DNA from: Candidatus Bathyarchaeota archaeon
GTDB taxonomy: Archaea; Thermoproteota; Bathyarchaeia; Bathyarchaeales; Bathycorpusculaceae
Assembly: GCA_003601605.1 (NCBI GenBank)
Contig: PIXZ01000010.1
Coordinates: 1 to 39,865, forward strand
Length of the DNA stretch: 39,865 nt
Reading direction: 5' to 3'
Each line of letters starts with the position of its first letter. Within the stretch, counting starts at the first letter, position 1. Both the position numbers and the translations under genes were made by a program. The notes below the pieces were generated by a model. The model saw only the letters and a list, made by a program, of their open reading frames with translations, had not been told where the DNA came from and did not search any database. Of this stretch, positions 25,213 through 34,212 are shown in pieces.

Positions 25213-26385
25213 TTGACCCCAAAAATTAAGCCCACAGAACGCTTTAAAAATGTAAAACCCTCTGGAATTCGCCGATTTTTCAGTTTAGCTCAAAAAACAC
25301 CTGAAAGTATCAATTTAAGTGTAGGAGAACCAGACTTTACACCTCCAAAACACGCTTTGAAAGGTGGACTGCAAGCAGCAAAAGAAGGTAAAACTCACTA
25401 TGCGCCAACTAACGGTATTCAGGAGCTTAGAGAAGCCTTGGCACAGAAAGCTTACCGCGAATACGGTCTCAGTTATGACCCAGATTCTGAAATTTTAATA
25501 ACTGTTGGTGGGACAGAAGCTGTTTTCTTAGCCCTATTCAGTCTAGTAAATCCGGGTGAAGAAGTTCTTATTTCAGATCCAGGGTTTGTATGTTACGAAC
25601 CAGGAGTGTTTTTGGCTGGGGGTGTACCTGTCCGTTTTCCTTTGTTTGAGAAGAACGAGTTTAGGCCTTCTGTTGATGATGTGATGTCACTTATCACAGA
25701 GAAGTCACGTGTGATGATATTAAATTTTCCCAATAATCCAACAGGGGCCGTGCTTTCTTATGATGAAATGGCTTCTTTGGCGAAAATTGCTGTTGAACGT
25801 GACATGATTGTGATTTCAGATGAGGTTTACGAGAAAATAGTTTATGACGGTGTGAAACATTATTGTCTTGCAACTTTTCCTGGAATGCGGGAACGCACAT
25901 TGGTGGTTAACTCGTTTTCCAAAACTTACGCAATGACCGGTTTGAGAGTGGGATATGTTTACGGGCCTAAGGAGCTTATTTCTCCTCTTTGGCTTGCTCA
26001 TCAGTATGCTGTGGCTTGTGTGGATACGTTGGCGCAACGCATAGCCTTAGCTGCCTTAAAGGGGCCTCAAGATTTTGTTGAAAACATGGTGCAAGAGTTT
26101 GATAGACGGCGGCGGCTCGTTTACAAAAGGCTTAATGAAATTGAAGGTTTTCGGTGTCTTCTTCCGAAAGGAGCTTTCTACGTTTTTCCAAGCATAAAAG
26201 ACTTTGGCATGTCTTCTGAGCATTTTGTAGAGTTTTTAGCGAAGGAGGCAAAAGTTATTACGGTTCCAGGTTCAGCATTTGGCAACTACGGTGAAGGATA
26301 TATTAGAATTTCTTATGCTGCAGCCTATAAGAAGTTGGAAGAAGCGTTAAATCGCATTGAAAAAGCTGTGAAAAAACTACACTAG
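25213..26385 (+). CDS. Class I/II pyridoxal-phosphate aminotransferase (aspartate aminotransferase-like)
   Basis: INLSVGEPDFTPP, HYAPTNGIQELREA, LNFPNNPTGAVLSYDEM, VVNSFSKTYAMTGLRVGY. Confidence 0.95.
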   Translation: MTPKIKPTERFKNVKPSGIRRFFSLAQKTPESINLSVGEPDFTPPKHALKGGLQAAKEGKTHYAPTNGIQELREALAQKAYREYGLSYDPDSEILITVGGTEAVFLALFSLVNPGEEVLISDPGFVCYEPGVFLAGGVPVRFPLFEKNEFRPSVDDVMSLITEKSRVMILNFPNNPTGAVLSYDEMASLAKIAVERDMIVISDEVYEKIVYDGVKHYCLATFPGMRERTLVVNSFSKTYAMTGLRVGYVYGPKELISPLWLAHQYAVACVDTLAQRIALAALKGPQDFVENMVQEFDRRRRLVYKRLNEIEGFRCLLPKGAFYVFPSIKDFGMSSEHFVEFLAKEAKVITVPGSAFGNYGEGYIRISYAAAYKKLEEALNRIEKAVKKLH

Positions 26386-26389
26386 TCAT

Positions 26390-27223
26390 TTATATGTTTT
26401 CAGCGCTTTTCTTGAGGGCGTCAAAAAGCTCTGGGCGTAAGTCTTTCAGCGTGGGAACAAAAGTTTCAATGGGTTTTATGTCGCTGTAATTCACATCACA
26501 CATCACAAGGTCTTCTTCGTCGTATTTTGCTTTAACAAGAACTTTTCCATTAGGGGCGATAAGACGGCTTCCTCCCCAGAATTGTAGGCCGTTTTCAATG
26601 CCAACAAGGTTTACATAGGCAAGAAAAGCCGTGTTTTCGATGGCTCTTGCGGCTGTTAGGATTTCAAAAAATGTTTTACGAACAGCTGGCGAAGCGGAAA
26701 TGCAAACTATGAGTTGTGCTCCTTTTAGTCGGGTTAGGCGGCTGACTTCTGGAAAGAAAATATCATAACATATGATTAAGCCTATTTTTCCAATTTCTGT
26801 ATCAAAGGCTACGGCTTGGTATCCTGGGCGGAAATACCTTTTTTCTTCAAAGACACTGTGGGTTGGGAGATACATTTTTCGATATTTTCCAATGTACCCT
26901 TTTGGGCCCACTAGAACTGCTGTGTTGTAGATTGTTGCTTGGGTTTTTTCACTTAGTTCGGGCATGCCGAAAACGATGTACGTTTGGGTTTTTTCCGCTA
27001 TTTTCTCTATGACTTGTGTGGAGGGTCCAGGTATTGTTTCTGCTAGTTCGTAAATTTGGTCTCTGACCACATAACCTGTTAAGGATAGTTCTGGAAAAAC
27101 TATGAGGTCGGCTGATTGGTTCTTGGCTTTTTCCACAAAGTTTTCAATTTTCTTTAGGTTTTCTTTTTTGTCTGCTCGTTTGCAGCCGATTTGTGCTAGG
27201 GCTATTTTGAATTTTTCTTTCAT
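26390..27223 (-). CDS. Nitrilase-superfamily carbon-nitrogen hydrolase
   Basis: ALAQIGCKRADKKENLKKIE, LIVFPELSLTGY, KYRKMYLPTHSVFEEKRYF, GLIICYDIFFPEVSRL (E-K-C triad motifs). Confidence 0.92.
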   Translation of the reverse strand: MKEKFKIALAQIGCKRADKKENLKKIENFVEKAKNQSADLIVFPELSLTGYVVRDQIYELAETIPGPSTQVIEKIAEKTQTYIVFGMPELSEKTQATIYNTAVLVGPKGYIGKYRKMYLPTHSVFEEKRYFRPGYQAVAFDTEIGKIGLIICYDIFFPEVSRLTRLKGAQLIVCISASPAVRKTFFEILTAARAIENTAFLAYVNLVGIENGLQFWGGSRLIAPNGKVLVKAKYDEEDLVMCDVNYSDIKPIETFVPTLKDLRPELFDALKKSAENI

Positions 27224-27236
27224 TTTCTGTCACACT

Positions 27237-28127
27237 CTAATAGTCGCGTGGGAGTCTAAAGTCTGCTCCTATGGTTCGATATTCAAGCTTTGGTGTTAAT
27301 AAAATTCTTCTTTTGTGTTCTGTTGAAAGCCATCTTTGTTTTATTTGCTTCACTAGAGTTTCATTTATTCTTAACTGGCTTGCTATTTCTTCTGTTTTCA
27401 TGAAATGTTCAAGTCCGTAGAGAATTAAGTCAAGGTTTTCATATTTTATGCCTAGTTCTTTTTCTGCGGATTGCTCTGGCCACAGGGTGGGTGATGGTGG
27501 TTTTTCAATTATTTCGTCTGGGATGCCTATGTGCTTGGCGAGCTTTTGCACTTGGGTTTTGTATAAGTCCATTATTGGGTGTATGTCTGCTGCCACGTCT
27601 CCCCATTTTGTAAAATATCCTATCATTGTTTCGGATTTATCAGAGCTTCCACACACTAGCATGCCAAGTTTGTTTGCGTAATAGTATATGTAAATCATCC
27701 GCGTTCTGGCTTTGATGTTGCCTTTGCACACTTTGTCTAATGGGTCAAATATGGGTATGGAGTTGTAGAAGTTTTCTAAAGTGGGCGTAATATCTACAGT
27801 TTCTGTTTTTATACCAAAATTTTTTGCGACTAGTTTCGCATGTTCAACATCCTTCTTGTTATAGGTTTCCTTTTCCGGTAGAATAAGCCCTAAAACTTTA
27901 TCACCGCCAATTGCTAACGCTGAAAGGGCAGCTGCTGTGGAGCTGTCAATCCCGCCTGACATTCCTAAGACTATGCCTTTTGCTTGTGTTTTAGAAACGT
28001 AATCTTTAATGAAACGCTTTATTTTGGATGCAACTTCTGCCCAGTCCAAATCTAGAACTGATGGTTTTAACTCCAATGTTGTTGCCTCGTTTTTTATGGA
28101 GTAGTAGAGGTATTTAAGGACAAACAT
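27237..28127 (-). CDS. nadE: NAD+ synthase
   Basis: GIVLGMSGGIDSSTAAALSALA, CGSSDKSETMIGYFTKWGDVAADIHPI, EKPPSPTLWPEQSAEKELG. No glutaminase domain is present. Confidence 0.95.
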   Translation of the reverse strand: MFVLKYLYYSIKNEATTLELKPSVLDLDWAEVASKIKRFIKDYVSKTQAKGIVLGMSGGIDSSTAAALSALAIGGDKVLGLILPEKETYNKKDVEHAKLVAKNFGIKTETVDITPTLENFYNSIPIFDPLDKVCKGNIKARTRMIYIYYYANKLGMLVCGSSDKSETMIGYFTKWGDVAADIHPIMDLYKTQVQKLAKHIGIPDEIIEKPPSPTLWPEQSAEKELGIKYENLDLILYGLEHFMKTEEIASQLRINETLVKQIKQRWLSTEHKRRILLTPKLEYRTIGADFRLPRDY

Positions 28128-28174
28128 AAAATATTGGTGTGTTCCACTTTTAGAGGTATAGAAGGAATAAGGCT

Positions 28175-28441
28175 ATGGGGCGAAGAAGAAGAAAGGTTGT
28201 TCGCATTCCTAAGAAGCGTTTGCCCAAATTCTTCTCTTGCCCAAAGTGTGGAAAGGAAGCGGTTAGGGTTGAGATTTTCAGAGAGGAAGGGCGTGCAGTT
28301 GTAGGCTGTGGCAGTTGCGGTGTTAAAGACGAATTCTTTATTAAGCCCGCCCAAAGTGAAATCGACGCTTACTGCATGTTTACGGACAAGTTTTACGGAA
28401 GCTTTAGAAAGACTTCGCCATCTCAATCTGAAAGTAGTTAA
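28175..28441 (+). CDS. Elf1-like zinc-ribbon transcription elongation factor
   Basis: [49 protein letters not shown]. Confidence 0.82.
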   Translation: MGRRRRKVVRIPKKRLPKFFSCPKCGKEAVRVEIFREEGRAVVGCGSCGVKDEFFIKPAQSEIDAYCMFTDKFYGSFRKTSPSQSESS

Positions 28442-28459
28442 GTTTGGGTTGGAGCCTTT

Positions 28460-29212
28460 ATGGTTGGGCGTGTTGAAAAATATCTTCTTGAAAAAATAAA
28501 GAGTGAAAATTCTATTCATATCACGCTTATAGACCCTGAAAAAGTAACTGCCTCTCAAGCTTCTGCTGTAGCTGCCAAAGCGAAACTTGGTGGAACATCA
28601 GCGATAATGATTGGAGGCTCAACCTTTACCTCAACAAAACACTTGGACACTGTTGTTAAAGCTGTTAAGCGTACAGCAAAGCTTCCAGTAATACTGTTCC
28701 CAAATAATGTTACGGGAATAAGCCGTTACGCTGATGCCATATGGTTTATGTCCCTCTTGAATTCGGTTGACCCCTACTTCTTGGTTGGCGCCCAAATTTT
28801 AGGTGCGCCCATGGTTAAAAAGTACCGTTTGGAACCAATTCCTATGGGCTACATTATTGTAGGTGATGGCGGTACTGCGGGTGTTGTGGGCAAGGCTGTT
28901 CCGATACCTTATAATAAGCCAGAACTTGCTGCGGCTCATGCTTTGGCTGGGCAATATTTGGGTATGCGTTTCATTTATTTGGAGGCGGGTTCTGGGGCTA
29001 GAAAACCTGTTCCGTCTGGAATGATTCGTGCTGTTAAAAGCTATATTGATGTGCCTTTGATTGTTGGGGGTGGTATAAAAACTAGGAAGCAAGCGTTAAC
29101 TGCTGCTGCTGCTGGAGCGGACATTATTGTTACTGGGAATATTGTTGAAAACGCTGAAGTTAAGGATAAAGTTTCAGAAATTATTAAGGGTATAAAAAGC
29201 GGTAGGTTGTGA
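28460..29212 (+). CDS. Geranylgeranylglyceryl phosphate synthase
   Basis: HITLIDPEKVTASQA, GGTSAIMIGGSTF, PVILFPNNVTGISRYADAIWFMSLLNS, LEAGSGARKPV, LIVGGGIKTRKQA. Confidence 0.95.
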   Translation: MVGRVEKYLLEKIKSENSIHITLIDPEKVTASQASAVAAKAKLGGTSAIMIGGSTFTSTKHLDTVVKAVKRTAKLPVILFPNNVTGISRYADAIWFMSLLNSVDPYFLVGAQILGAPMVKKYRLEPIPMGYIIVGDGGTAGVVGKAVPIPYNKPELAAAHALAGQYLGMRFIYLEAGSGARKPVPSGMIRAVKSYIDVPLIVGGGIKTRKQALTAAAAGADIIVTGNIVENAEVKDKVSEIIKGIKSGRL

Positions 29213-29529
29213 TTTTTGTGACGTGTTTTGAAAACTATTTTTATGCTTTAAAAAAGGCTTTAGGTAACGAAACAGTTTACGATGTTTGGCCTGATTTTGA
29301 GCCTCAATATGATGAGCAGGAATATGCTTGGACAACTTTGAGAGGTTTGGGCGAAGTTTTGCTTTTAAACTGTGGAGTCTGTGATGGGCCTTCAGATTTG
29401 AGGCATGCGCGTTGTAAAGAATGTGTTAATAAAAGAACCAAAATTGCGAATGAGGCTTATCAAAAGGCTGTTGGTCGTTCGAAGGAGAAATGGTCTACTA
29501 TATTTTTATGTAGAATTCACACGGAGTAA
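29209..29529 (+). CDS. Hypothetical small protein with paired cysteine motifs, coupled to GGGPS
   Basis: GTG start overlaps the GGGPS stop; contains NCGVCDG and ARCKECVNK. Confidence 0.65.
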   Translation: MIFVTCFENYFYALKKALGNETVYDVWPDFEPQYDEQEYAWTTLRGLGEVLLLNCGVCDGPSDLRHARCKECVNKRTKIANEAYQKAVGRSKEKWSTIFLCRIHTE

Positions 29530-29621
29530 CCACTAGTATCTAATCGCGTTTTTGATTTTTTCATGTCACAAAACCAAAATAAACTATAACTTGCGAAAAG
29601 AGTTGTGCGGAGACAAGGAAA

Positions 29622-32600
29622 TTGAACAACAACAATATGAGCGAAGCCTATCAGCAATACGTGAAAACTCTGGAAAAAAAGCTTGAACAATTATATGGTA
29701 TAAGCGAAGAAGCTAGGAAAAAGGGATTAGACCCCACGCTAACAACGGAATGTAGAATCGCTAAAGACTTGGCAGATTTAGTTGAAGGCTTGGTGGGACC
29801 GAAAGGCGTTGCAGAAAGCATTAGAGAATTGAGTGACAAACTCTCAAGAGAAGAACTTGCTTTTAAAATAGCGGAAGAAATTGTTTACGGCAAATTTGGA
29901 CATATGGATGAGGAAAAGGCTGCTGAACAAGCCATACGCACTTCTCTCGCTATCTTAACTGAGGGGCTTACAGCTGCTCCGCTTCAAGGAGTAGCCAGAG
30001 TAAAAATTAAAACTAATCGTGACCGAACGCGGTATCTCGCCATCTATTTTGCTGGTCCCATTAGGTCGGCTGGAGGAACAGATCAGGCTTTAACTTTGGT
30101 TGTGGGCGACTTTGTTAGGCGGTTGTTGGGTCTTGACCGTTACAAGCCTACAGAAGAGGAGATTTCGCGTTTTATTGAGGAGATGCGGCTTTATGAACGT
30201 GCTGTTGGACGTTTTCAATATCATATTTCAGATGAGGAGCTTAGAAAGGCTCTCGAGTGGCTTCCTGTAGAGGTTACTGGCACAGAATCAAACCCTGTTG
30301 AAGTTTCTTCTTATAGAAATCTGCCAAGGATTGAAACTAACCGTGTTAGAGGGGGTGCTCTTCGTGTTGTAAATGACGGGGTTGTTGGGCGTGCTCCAAA
30401 AGTTTATGCAATAATTGAAAGGCTTAAGATTCAAGGTTGGGATTGGCTTAAAGAGTTTCGCCAAAAGTCTGCACACAAGTCTGCTGGCTTTATGGACGAA
30501 GTTATTGCAGGACGCCCAATCTTTTCTTTTCCGTCAAGACGTGGAGGCTTCCGTCTACGTTATGGTAGAGCCCGAAACACTGGTTTGGCTGCTGTGGGTG
30601 TTCATCCAGCAACTATGCTTGTGCTTCAAGGTTTTGTGGCGGCGGGCACACAATTACGTTTGGAGCTTCCCGGGAAAGGTGGAATAGCTGTTCCTGTTGA
30701 TAGTTTAGAACCTCCTATAGTTCGTTTGAAGAACGGGTCTGTGGTTCGTGTGTCTGTGGAAAACTTTGGTGGGTTGAAGGATGGTATAGAAAAGATTTTG
30801 TTTTTAGGCGATATTTTGATTAGCTTTGGCGATTTTCTCTATAATAGTAAGCCTCTTTCACCTTCTGGGTATGTGGAAGAGTGGTGGGCTGAAGATTTAA
30901 GAAAAAGCATTTTTGAAAAGTTTGGTGGAAACCTTGCGAAGGCGTCTGAAGCAACGCAAATTCCAATCGGCAAGTTAGAAGAATTTTTGAAGAACCCGTT
31001 TGTTTACAAGCCAAGCCTTAAAGAAGCCATAACAATATCTTCATTGTTGCATATCCCGCTTCACCCATCCTATACCTTTTTCTGGTCTTTCCTCCAGTCA
31101 ACAGACAATCTGGAATTACTTAAAAAATGGCTTAACAGTGCAAAAGTATCGCTGGATGGCAATATCGCTTACAATGTTGTTGGAGACCTTGTGGCAGAAG
31201 TGAAAGAGGCTTTAGAAACAATATGTTTGCCTCATAGCGTGACTGATGGGAAAATTGTTGTTAAGGGCGATGATGCTGGAGCTTTTGCATTTTCCTTAGG
31301 ATATGGACGCGAAACAAGCGTAGACTTTTCCTCAGTTTCTTCTGTTTTAGAGGCTGTTAGTTTGCTTTCTGGTGTAGAGGTTAAAGAAAAAGCGCCAACT
31401 CTTGTGGGTGCGCGTATGGGTAGACCGGAAAAGGCTAAAAGGCGTGAAATGAAGCCTTTGGTTCACGTTCTCTTTCCGGTGGGTTTGGCTGGGGGTTCTC
31501 ATAGGGATGTTGTTGAGGCAGCTAAGAAAGAGAGGGTTTTTGTGGAAATTGTTAAACGGAAATGTCCCAACTGTAATACGGTTACTTTTAGCGTTAAATG
31601 TCCCGCTTGTGGTTCTGAGACGGTTTTTGAGAGAACTTGTCCTCGCTGTGGTCGAATACAAAACAGTGAAGGTGTATGTCCAGTATGCAAGGTGCCGGTT
31701 GTCTGCTATCAGAAGCAGTTTGTAAACTTTAAAGAAATGCTTGGGAAAGTATGCAAAAATTTGAACGTGCCCATTCCTAAACTCTTGAAAGGCGTCAAAG
31801 GTTTGACGAATGAAAAGAAGATTCCAGAAATTCTGGAAAAAGGCGTTTTACGTGCAAAATACAATCTATCAATATATAAGGATGGTACAATCCGTTTTGA
31901 CGCTACAAACGCTCCATTAACTCATTTTAAACCATCAGAAATCGGAGTTCCCGTTGAAAAGCTTGCAGAGCTTGGTTATACCCATGATATTGACGGCGAA
32001 CCCTTGACACGTGAAAGCCAAGTTTGCGAACTAAAGATTCAAGACGTTATTATCCCCGTGAAATGTGCCCAATACTTTGTTCGTGTTGCAAACTTTCTTG
32101 ACGAACTGCTGGAGAAAGTGTATGGGCTACCATCCTATTACAATGTTAAGAAAATTGAAGACCTTGTGGGGCACATCGTTGTAGGTTTAGCTCCTCACAC
32201 TTCAGTCGGCATTTTAGGAAGAATAATCGGTTTTACAAGCTTGAACGTGTGTTATGCGCATCCTATTTGGCACTCTGCAAAGCGAAGAGACTGTGACGGG
32301 GACGAAGACACGTTAATGCTTGCTTTAGACACGCTCATCAACTTTTCCCGTGAATATTTGCCCGCCCAGATAGGTGGAATAATGGATGCTCCACTGCTTT
32401 TAATACCAGTGGTTAAAACTATGGAGGTGCAGAGGCAAGCACATGATGTGGACGTTGCAAAAGAATACCCTTTAGAGTTTTATGAAAAGACATGGGAGAA
32501 CGCGGAAGCCAAAACTGTAAGCAGTCTTGTAGATATTATTGAGTATAGGCTTGGTTCAGAAGCACAGTTTGAAGGCTTCCACTTTACGACGCCGGTTTCT

Positions 32601-33044
32601 GACATCAATATGGGTAATGCGGAAAGTTCTTACAAACGGTTAAAGACGATGATTGACAAGCTTAACAGTCAGATGGAATTGGCGGAAAAAATAGAGGCTG
32701 TAGACGCTAAACATGTTGCCTTAAAGGTTTTAACAACTCATTTTATCCGTGACATTTCTGGAAACCTTCGTGCCTTTTCTACACAAAGCTTCAGATGTAA
32801 ATCTTGCAACAAACGTTTTAGAAGACTGCCTCTTCGCGGTTCATGCCCTTTCTGTAAGGGTGAATTAACCCTCACGGTTTATCGGGGTGGAATTGAAAAG
32901 TATTTGGAGGCAGCCCAGCGTTTGGTTGAAAAGTATGAGTTGCCGCAATACTATATTCAGAGGATTATGCTTGTAAAAGAAGAAATTGACGCTTTGTTTG
33001 AAGGGAAAAAGCCGAAGCAAATCAGTTTGATGGACTTTGCTTAA
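29622..33044 (+). CDS. polC: DNA polymerase D large subunit (DP2), intein-less
   Basis: KTNRDRTRYLAIYFAGPIRSAGGTDQAL, HPIWHSAKRRDCDGDEDTLML catalytic region, multiple zinc CxxC motifs, C-terminal PIP-like QISLMDFA. The start may be the ATG at 29637. Confidence 0.97.
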   Translation: MNNNNMSEAYQQYVKTLEKKLEQLYGISEEARKKGLDPTLTTECRIAKDLADLVEGLVGPKGVAESIRELSDKLSREELAFKIAEEIVYGKFGHMDEEKAAEQAIRTSLAILTEGLTAAPLQGVARVKIKTNRDRTRYLAIYFAGPIRSAGGTDQALTLVVGDFVRRLLGLDRYKPTEEEISRFIEEMRLYERAVGRFQYHISDEELRKALEWLPVEVTGTESNPVEVSSYRNLPRIETNRVRGGALRVVNDGVVGRAPKVYAIIERLKIQGWDWLKEFRQKSAHKSAGFMDEVIAGRPIFSFPSRRGGFRLRYGRARNTGLAAVGVHPATMLVLQGFVAAGTQLRLELPGKGGIAVPVDSLEPPIVRLKNGSVVRVSVENFGGLKDGIEKILFLGDILISFGDFLYNSKPLSPSGYVEEWWAEDLRKSIFEKFGGNLAKASEATQIPIGKLEEFLKNPFVYKPSLKEAITISSLLHIPLHPSYTFFWSFLQSTDNLELLKKWLNSAKVSLDGNIAYNVVGDLVAEVKEALETICLPHSVTDGKIVVKGDDAGAFAFSLGYGRETSVDFSSVSSVLEAVSLLSGVEVKEKAPTLVGARMGRPEKAKRREMKPLVHVLFPVGLAGGSHRDVVEAAKKERVFVEIVKRKCPNCNTVTFSVKCPACGSETVFERTCPRCGRIQNSEGVCPVCKVPVVCYQKQFVNFKEMLGKVCKNLNVPIPKLLKGVKGLTNEKKIPEILEKGVLRAKYNLSIYKDGTIRFDATNAPLTHFKPSEIGVPVEKLAELGYTHDIDGEPLTRESQVCELKIQDVIIPVKCAQYFVRVANFLDELLEKVYGLPSYYNVKKIEDLVGHIVVGLAPHTSVGILGRIIGFTSLNVCYAHPIWHSAKRRDCDGDEDTLMLALDTLINFSREYLPAQIGGIMDAPLLLIPVVKTMEVQRQAHDVDVAKEYPLEFYEKTWENAEAKTVSSLVDIIEYRLGSEAQFEGFHFTTPVSDINMGNAESSYKRLKTMIDKLNSQMELAEKIEAVDAKHVALKVLTTHFIRDISGNLRAFSTQSFRCKSCNKRFRRLPLRGSCPFCKGELTLTVYRGGIEKYLEAAQRLVEKYELPQYYIQRIMLVKEEIDALFEGKKPKQISLMDFA

Positions 33045-33086
33045 GAAAACTTTTCTATTCTAAAAGCTATTCTTTTTTGGTAAGGC

Positions 33087-33359
33087 ATGTTAAAAGAGGC
33101 TTATCACCCTAACGCGTACTTGACAAGCATAAGAAATGTTAAACTTGGGCTTAAAGCAAGAACTAAGATACTGAAGGTTCTGGAGTCGCGTTCTCTTGAA
33201 ACCAAAAACATTGCTAGAGAGGCAGGTCTTCACTATCATGTTGTTCGGTATCATCTAAAACTTTTGGAAAAAGAAGGCATAGTTCAACGCAAGGGCAGTA
33301 GACCCTACGTGTGGGGGCTTACGGGCTTGGGACAAAAACGCTTAGTTGATTTGCGTTAG
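33087..33359 (+). CDS. ArsR-like winged-helix protein
   Basis: KARTKILKVLESRSLETKNIAREAGLHYHVVRYHLKLLEKEGIVQRKGSRPYVWGLT. Confidence 0.82.
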   Translation: MLKEAYHPNAYLTSIRNVKLGLKARTKILKVLESRSLETKNIAREAGLHYHVVRYHLKLLEKEGIVQRKGSRPYVWGLTGLGQKRLVDLR

Positions 33360-33646
33360 AAAGTGCATTGGCAAGGCGATTGTTGACATTTCGGGCATTT
33401 CCCCGCGTACTTGTTTAACGCTGCCTTTTCTAAGTCTATGCCAAGAACGTTTGCAAGAGAAGCCAACCATGCAATAACATCGGCAAATTCGTCTTCCAAA
33501 GCCTTTTTTTCATGCAGTTTTAATGCTTCGCCTAATTCTTTCACTTCGTCCACAAGCCAATCAAACGTTCCTTCTACGCCGCGTTGAGAATCTCTATGAA
33601 AATACAACAACTGATGCATCATTTCCTGAAATTCTGATATGTGCAA
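33356..33646 (-). CDS. MazG-like nucleotide pyrophosphohydrolase with a C-terminal Cys tail
   Basis: GTFDWLVDEVKELGEALKLHEKKALEDEFADVIAWLASLANVLGIDLEKAALNKY, then CPKCQQSPCQC. Confidence 0.87.
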   Translation of the reverse strand: MHISEFQEMMHQLLYFHRDSQRGVEGTFDWLVDEVKELGEALKLHEKKALEDEFADVIAWLASLANVLGIDLEKAALNKYAGKCPKCQQSPCQCTF

Positions 33647-33762
33647 GCTTTTTCACCAACCCTTTTGAAAAGAGGATACAACATTTAAGATAAAAGCTTA
33701 CTGATTACTGGTGGAAAACGGGACCAGAACTCTTCGAGTGCAACTTTAACTTTTAACATCCT

Positions 33763-34212
33763 TTAATCTTGCAAACTCTTTTGTTCCTTTCCAATTATGT
33801 GTATGACTTTAACTTTTTTCCTTTCTAAATGTGCAGAAACGAATCTCCGATGGCAATATTTCGGGTTGGCTTCCATACACATTATACACGTCCGCTTTTC
33901 CTTGGCAGTTTCTAAAAGCTTCTCTATTCCTTTTCTGAAAAGTTTTGTTCGCATATGCCTTTTGTATCCGCCTTTTCTGTAGCCCCCTAACTCTCTGCCA
34001 AGCCAAACATATTCTATACTGTTTTCTGGAAGCCACTTTTCCAGCTTTTCTTTTTTGAAATGTTCAATTTTTGATGTTGGAAAACGACGGATATCTGCAA
34101 TAACTTGGATTTTATGTTCTTTTAGTAGTTCTAAGAAGTTTTCCTTAGAGCGGTTGCTATGTCCTACAGTCCATAGGATTATTTGTGTGCTGTCGCTCTT
34201 TTCCATTTTCAA
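33763..34212 (-). CDS. DUF488 family protein
   Basis: WTVGHSNRSKENFLELLKEHKIQVIADIRRFPTSK, CIMCMEANPKYCHRRFVSAHLE. Confidence 0.92.
   Translation of the reverse strand: MKMEKSDSTQIILWTVGHSNRSKENFLELLKEHKIQVIADIRRFPTSKIEHFKKEKLEKWLPENSIEYVWLGRELGGYRKGGYKRHMRTKLFRKGIEKLLETAKEKRTCIMCMEANPKYCHRRFVSAHLERKKVKVIHIIGKEQKSLQD

Noticed and set aside
25676-25810. TGTGAT/ATCACA-like motifs in the aminotransferase gene, and CACACATCACAAG near 26497 in the nitrilase gene
   Set aside because: They lie inside well-conserved coding sequence and match common codon combinations; counted as background, not part of the 24315-24591 array.
28094-28558. 154-aa minus-strand ORF
   Set aside because: Antisense to the Elf1-like gene and the start of GGGPS, which have clear family motifs.
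29622-33044. Intein in DP2
   Set aside because: The ORF length (1140 aa) and uninterrupted motifs are consistent with an intein-less DP2; no splicing motifs seen.
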